Assembly: GCF_009371885.1 (NCBI RefSeq)
Contig: NZ_QLZA01000009.1
Span: forward strand, 62,001 to 126,000
DNA length: 64,000 bases
Source: Bifidobacterium tibiigranuli
GTDB taxonomy: Bacteria > Actinomycetota > Actinomycetes > Actinomycetales > Bifidobacteriaceae
Direction of reading: 5' to 3'
A program made the translations under genes and the position numbers. The notes beneath the pieces are model-generated. The model worked only from the letters and a program-made list of their open reading frames with translations, searched no databases and was not told the DNA's origin. Shown piece after piece: positions 61,712 through 64,000 of the stretch; position 1 is the stretch's first letter, and every line of letters begins with the position of its first letter.

Positions 61712-62036
61712 CATCGTGCGCCGGTATACATACCGTATTCAGTGGTCCGACGAGGACGGGGAATATGTGGCGACTGTTTTGGAGTTTTCTGGGCTTTCGT
61801 GGCTCGCTTCGAATGAGTTGGAGGCTCTGCAGGGCCTACATATGGTGGTCGAGGAAACCGTCAAAGATCTGCAGGAAGACGGGGAGCGTGTTCCTACCCC
61901 GATTAACGACAAGCATTATTCCGGGAAATTCATGCTGCGCATCACTCCCGAAGAGCATCGGCGACTCGCCTTGGCGGCGGCCGAGCAACATGTCTCCATC
62001 AACCGCTATGCGGAAATGAAGCTTGCCGAGGCCTAG
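61704..62036 (+). CDS. hicB: HicB-type antitoxin
   Basis: A 110-residue protein from ATG 61704. The N-terminal RNase-H-like antitoxin domain (RIQWSDEDGEYVATVLEFSG) is followed by a C-terminal ribbon-helix-helix/arc-like segment (KFMLRITPEEHRRLALAAAE, then VSINRYAEMKL). It neutralises HicA and represses the module. Translational coupling to hicA by overlap keeps the ratio in hand. Confidence 0.88.
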   Translation: MNDIVRRYTYRIQWSDEDGEYVATVLEFSGLSWLASNELEALQGLHMVVEETVKDLQEDGERVPTPINDKHYSGKFMLRITPEEHRRLALAAAEQHVSINRYAEMKLAEA

Positions 62037-62139
62037 GTGCTGTAGTGTAGATAAAGGGATTCGTCCATAACTCGGTGAACCGGCCTCGCAGCCAAGAATT
62101 CTCTTCTGCTTCGGAAATGAATCTGTCGGCTCCTATACC

Positions 62140-62271
62140 TGACGCTACAAAACGGACGCTAAGCGGCTGTTATAGGCAGTTTTGTAGCGCTAACTTGGGG
62201 ATATCGCGACAATCCGGTCGCTAAGGAAGGCTTAGCGACCGGACTGTAGCGTCAGACGCCAGTTAGCGTCA
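62140..62271. repeat. Nested palindromic intergenic element
   Basis: TGACGCTACAAAAC (62140-62153) is complementary to GTTTTGTAGCG (62179-62189). CCGGTCGCTAAG and CTTAGCGACCGG (62214-62242) form a perfect 12-bp stem. TAGCGTCA-type arms recur to 62271. No ORF is present; it separates HicB from the PucR gene. Confidence 0.75.
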
Positions 62272-62329
62272 CAACAGGGGCAGCGCATCGATAGTGCACG
62301 GTGAGGGGTAGGTGGTCATTGCGTAGGTG

Positions 62330-63931
62330 TCATCGTGCGGAAATCGTGGCGTCTGACTGCTTCGTGTATTCCGCATTGAGCGCGAGCCATAGCTCGACTC
62401 TGGTCTGGGGATCGTTGAGTGAGCGTCCCAGCGCCTGTTCGGCGTCGCTCAGCCGTTTGGCGAGCGTGTGGCGATGGATTCCCAAGAATTTCGCTGTGCG
62501 GTCGTTGTTGCACAGCTGGGAGAGCCAGACCAGCACGGTGTGGCACAGTTCATCGGAGCGCTGCGCTAAGGCAATCGCCATTATGTGCGCAGCGTCCTCA
62601 TCGATGGCTGATACTACAGAATTCGTTGCGTGCGCCTGCGGCATCTCATCAAAGAGCGCGATGCTTCCAGACTGTTCGTCGCCTTCGGTTGCGTGGAATG
62701 TCGTACGCATGGAGGTCGCTGTTTCGGCTCTGCTTGAAGCAATCAGCGCCTGACGCTGAGCCTCCTTCAGCCCTTGCCAATCGCAGACGCCTGAAATTCC
62801 GATGGCGACGGGGTATTTGCCTGACAGCACTTTCACCATGCGGCGATATGCCTGCGAGGACGTGACGATCCAGAGCGATGAATCTACTTGCCCAAAAATG
62901 CGGTCAGTATGTTTGCTCCCCGATCGACGAATTGGCGAGATTTCCGTTGCAATGGACCGCAGCTCTTTCGCAGAGCCATGAATAGTGATGACGCGCAATG
63001 GTTCGCGGGGCATATCGCAATCCCACAACGTTCTCGTGAAATCGCTCAGCATTGCAGCATCGCCGTCGAAGGTTTTGCGCATCATGATGCTTCTCATCTG
63101 CTGGAGCGTCTCGTCTTGATCATGACGTCTGAACAGAGCTAGCCCGAACAGACTTGCTGCGAAAGTAATCAAAGTTTGGTCAAATTCGGTTGGTACCATG
63201 CGAGACCCCGCGACTAAAGTTCCCAATTCGGTGTCATCAGAAGACCGCAGTGGCACGATGCGCACATGGTCGCCCTCTACGCGCATGCTTTGAGGATTTC
63301 GTTCGTCACTGGCTCGTGCACCCATCGCAGTGAGCGCCCTGTCTCGCACGCTGAGATGCGAGGACTCTGCCACGGAGCCATACGGTGTGAACAAGACGCA
63401 CCACCCACCGATGCTGGTGGCCAGATTGAGAGTCAACGCCCGTATTGGATCCTGCGAAGACGCCGCTTGCAAAAGATTGCGCATATCCGAATACGCTTGG
63501 CGAAGTTGGGCTTGCCGCTGTGATTCGACTCCGAGCGCCACAGCGTTCATAACCAGTGAGAACGGTACTTCGATAGGTATTTCCAAAACAGGCAAGTCGC
63601 GGCTGCGCGCATAATCCAACAGAACCTGAGGAATGGTTTTGTGCAGCAAACGTGTGCCGAAAGCCAGCGCACACACGTGGGCGCTGGCTATATTGTCGAT
63701 GAAGACACGGGCCGCTTCGTCGACAGCACGAGCATTGGCGCGGGTGCGGCGCAGAATCATCGCTCCTGAGGCCACGATGATTTCGTCGCTTTGCGAGAAC
63801 ATCTGTGGGTTGATGAGCTCTGTTGGGTGCGACCAGAAGATCTCCCGGTTCATGGCCGCAGGGGATCCTTCGACGCGCAGCAGTAGGCCTAGACTCGTAT
63901 CGTGCGCCAGATCGTTGACCGTCAAAGCCAT
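62330..63931 (-). CDS. PucR-family (CdaR-type) transcription regulator
   Basis: The start is set at ATG 63931 (MALTVNDLAHDTSLGLLLRV) with GGAAGG 9 nt upstream; 533 residues. The N-terminal 170 residues form the PucR domain (VARVFIDNIASAHVCALAFG-like region). The middle is an effector/GGDEF-like region, and the C-terminal HTH is AKFLGIHRHTLAKRLSDAEQ with ALGRSLNDPQTRVELWLALN at the end. Regulators of this family respond to metabolites such as purine-catabolism or amino-acid derivatives. Its target is not in the window; about 70 bp remain upstream. Confidence 0.85.
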   Translation of the reverse strand: MALTVNDLAHDTSLGLLLRVEGSPAAMNREIFWSHPTELINPQMFSQSDEIIVASGAMILRRTRANARAVDEAARVFIDNIASAHVCALAFGTRLLHKTIPQVLLDYARSRDLPVLEIPIEVPFSLVMNAVALGVESQRQAQLRQAYSDMRNLLQAASSQDPIRALTLNLATSIGGWCVLFTPYGSVAESSHLSVRDRALTAMGARASDERNPQSMRVEGDHVRIVPLRSSDDTELGTLVAGSRMVPTEFDQTLITFAASLFGLALFRRHDQDETLQQMRSIMMRKTFDGDAAMLSDFTRTLWDCDMPREPLRVITIHGSAKELRSIATEISPIRRSGSKHTDRIFGQVDSSLWIVTSSQAYRRMVKVLSGKYPVAIGISGVCDWQGLKEAQRQALIASSRAETATSMRTTFHATEGDEQSGSIALFDEMPQAHATNSVVSAIDEDAAHIMAIALAQRSDELCHTVLVWLSQLCNNDRTAKFLGIHRHTLAKRLSDAEQALGRSLNDPQTRVELWLALNAEYTKQSDATISAR

Positions 63932-64000
63932 AACATCCAACCTTCCGGTGGTTGTTCGTTCGTGCATCTACGCCGGTTCGTATCCAACTACTGCGACATA

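Overview
The window looks like a high-GC actinobacterial chromosome, most likely a Bifidobacterium. The evidence is the core block PMT-type mannosyltransferase / RsmI / MetRS, a FimA-type pilus locus with a class C sortase, LacI regulators, a HAD-GH65 phosphorylase fusion and a bifidobacterial-style LRV protein. The genus is inferred from gene content; the species cannot be read from the sequence.

Positions 1 to about 28,627 are the right-hand part of a siphovirus-type prophage that runs off the left edge. On the minus strand, in order of transcription, are HNH nuclease, terminase small and large subunits, portal, scaffold, major capsid, head-tail connectors, major tail protein, tail chaperones joined by a probable -1 frameshift, tape measure, distal tail protein and a truncated tail-associated gene. 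Lysis genes are not in the window. From 14.2 to 20.6 kb lies a tightly overlapping minus-strand early operon (replication initiator, SSB, HNH, small membrane proteins, DNA-binding proteins). It starts at a strong, probably leaderless promoter facing a repressor and ImmA-type protease pair. Two accessory zones carry likely defence or lysogenic-conversion genes: an AT-rich HEPN-like gene at 13.2-14.1 kb, and the 21.5-27.1 kb stretch next to the integrase. The latter holds an HsdR_N/PD-(D/E)XK protein, a lipoprotein and an Abi_2 (HEPN) domain fused to a DEDDh exonuclease. The integrase abuts tRNA-Ala(CGC), whose 3' end faces the prophage and is the probable attachment site.

From 28.8 to 37.5 kb is host DNA. 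It holds a nuclease-fold/AbiEi-like gene bracketed by two near-identical 117-bp palindromic repeats exactly 1400 bp apart, then DedA, a PMT mannosyltransferase, RsmI, an LRV protein, an AbiEi-like protein and MetRS.

From 37.5 to 47.6 kb is a disturbed sortase-dependent pilus locus: a tip adhesin without a signal peptide, a FimA-type shaft pilin and a class C sortase. Two related LacI genes (one frameshifted, one intact), hairpin repeats, two candidate orphan small RNAs and a lone XRE antitoxin-like gene lie in or beside it.

From 47.7 to 64 kb come a Panacea-GNAT toxin-antitoxin pair, a 2836-residue wall-anchored protein with 23 CshA-like repeats and an LAxTG signal, a HAD-GH65 disaccharide phosphorylase, a HicAB module and a PucR-family regulator. 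The most promising undescribed element is the HEPN-DEDDh exonuclease fusion in the prophage cargo region.
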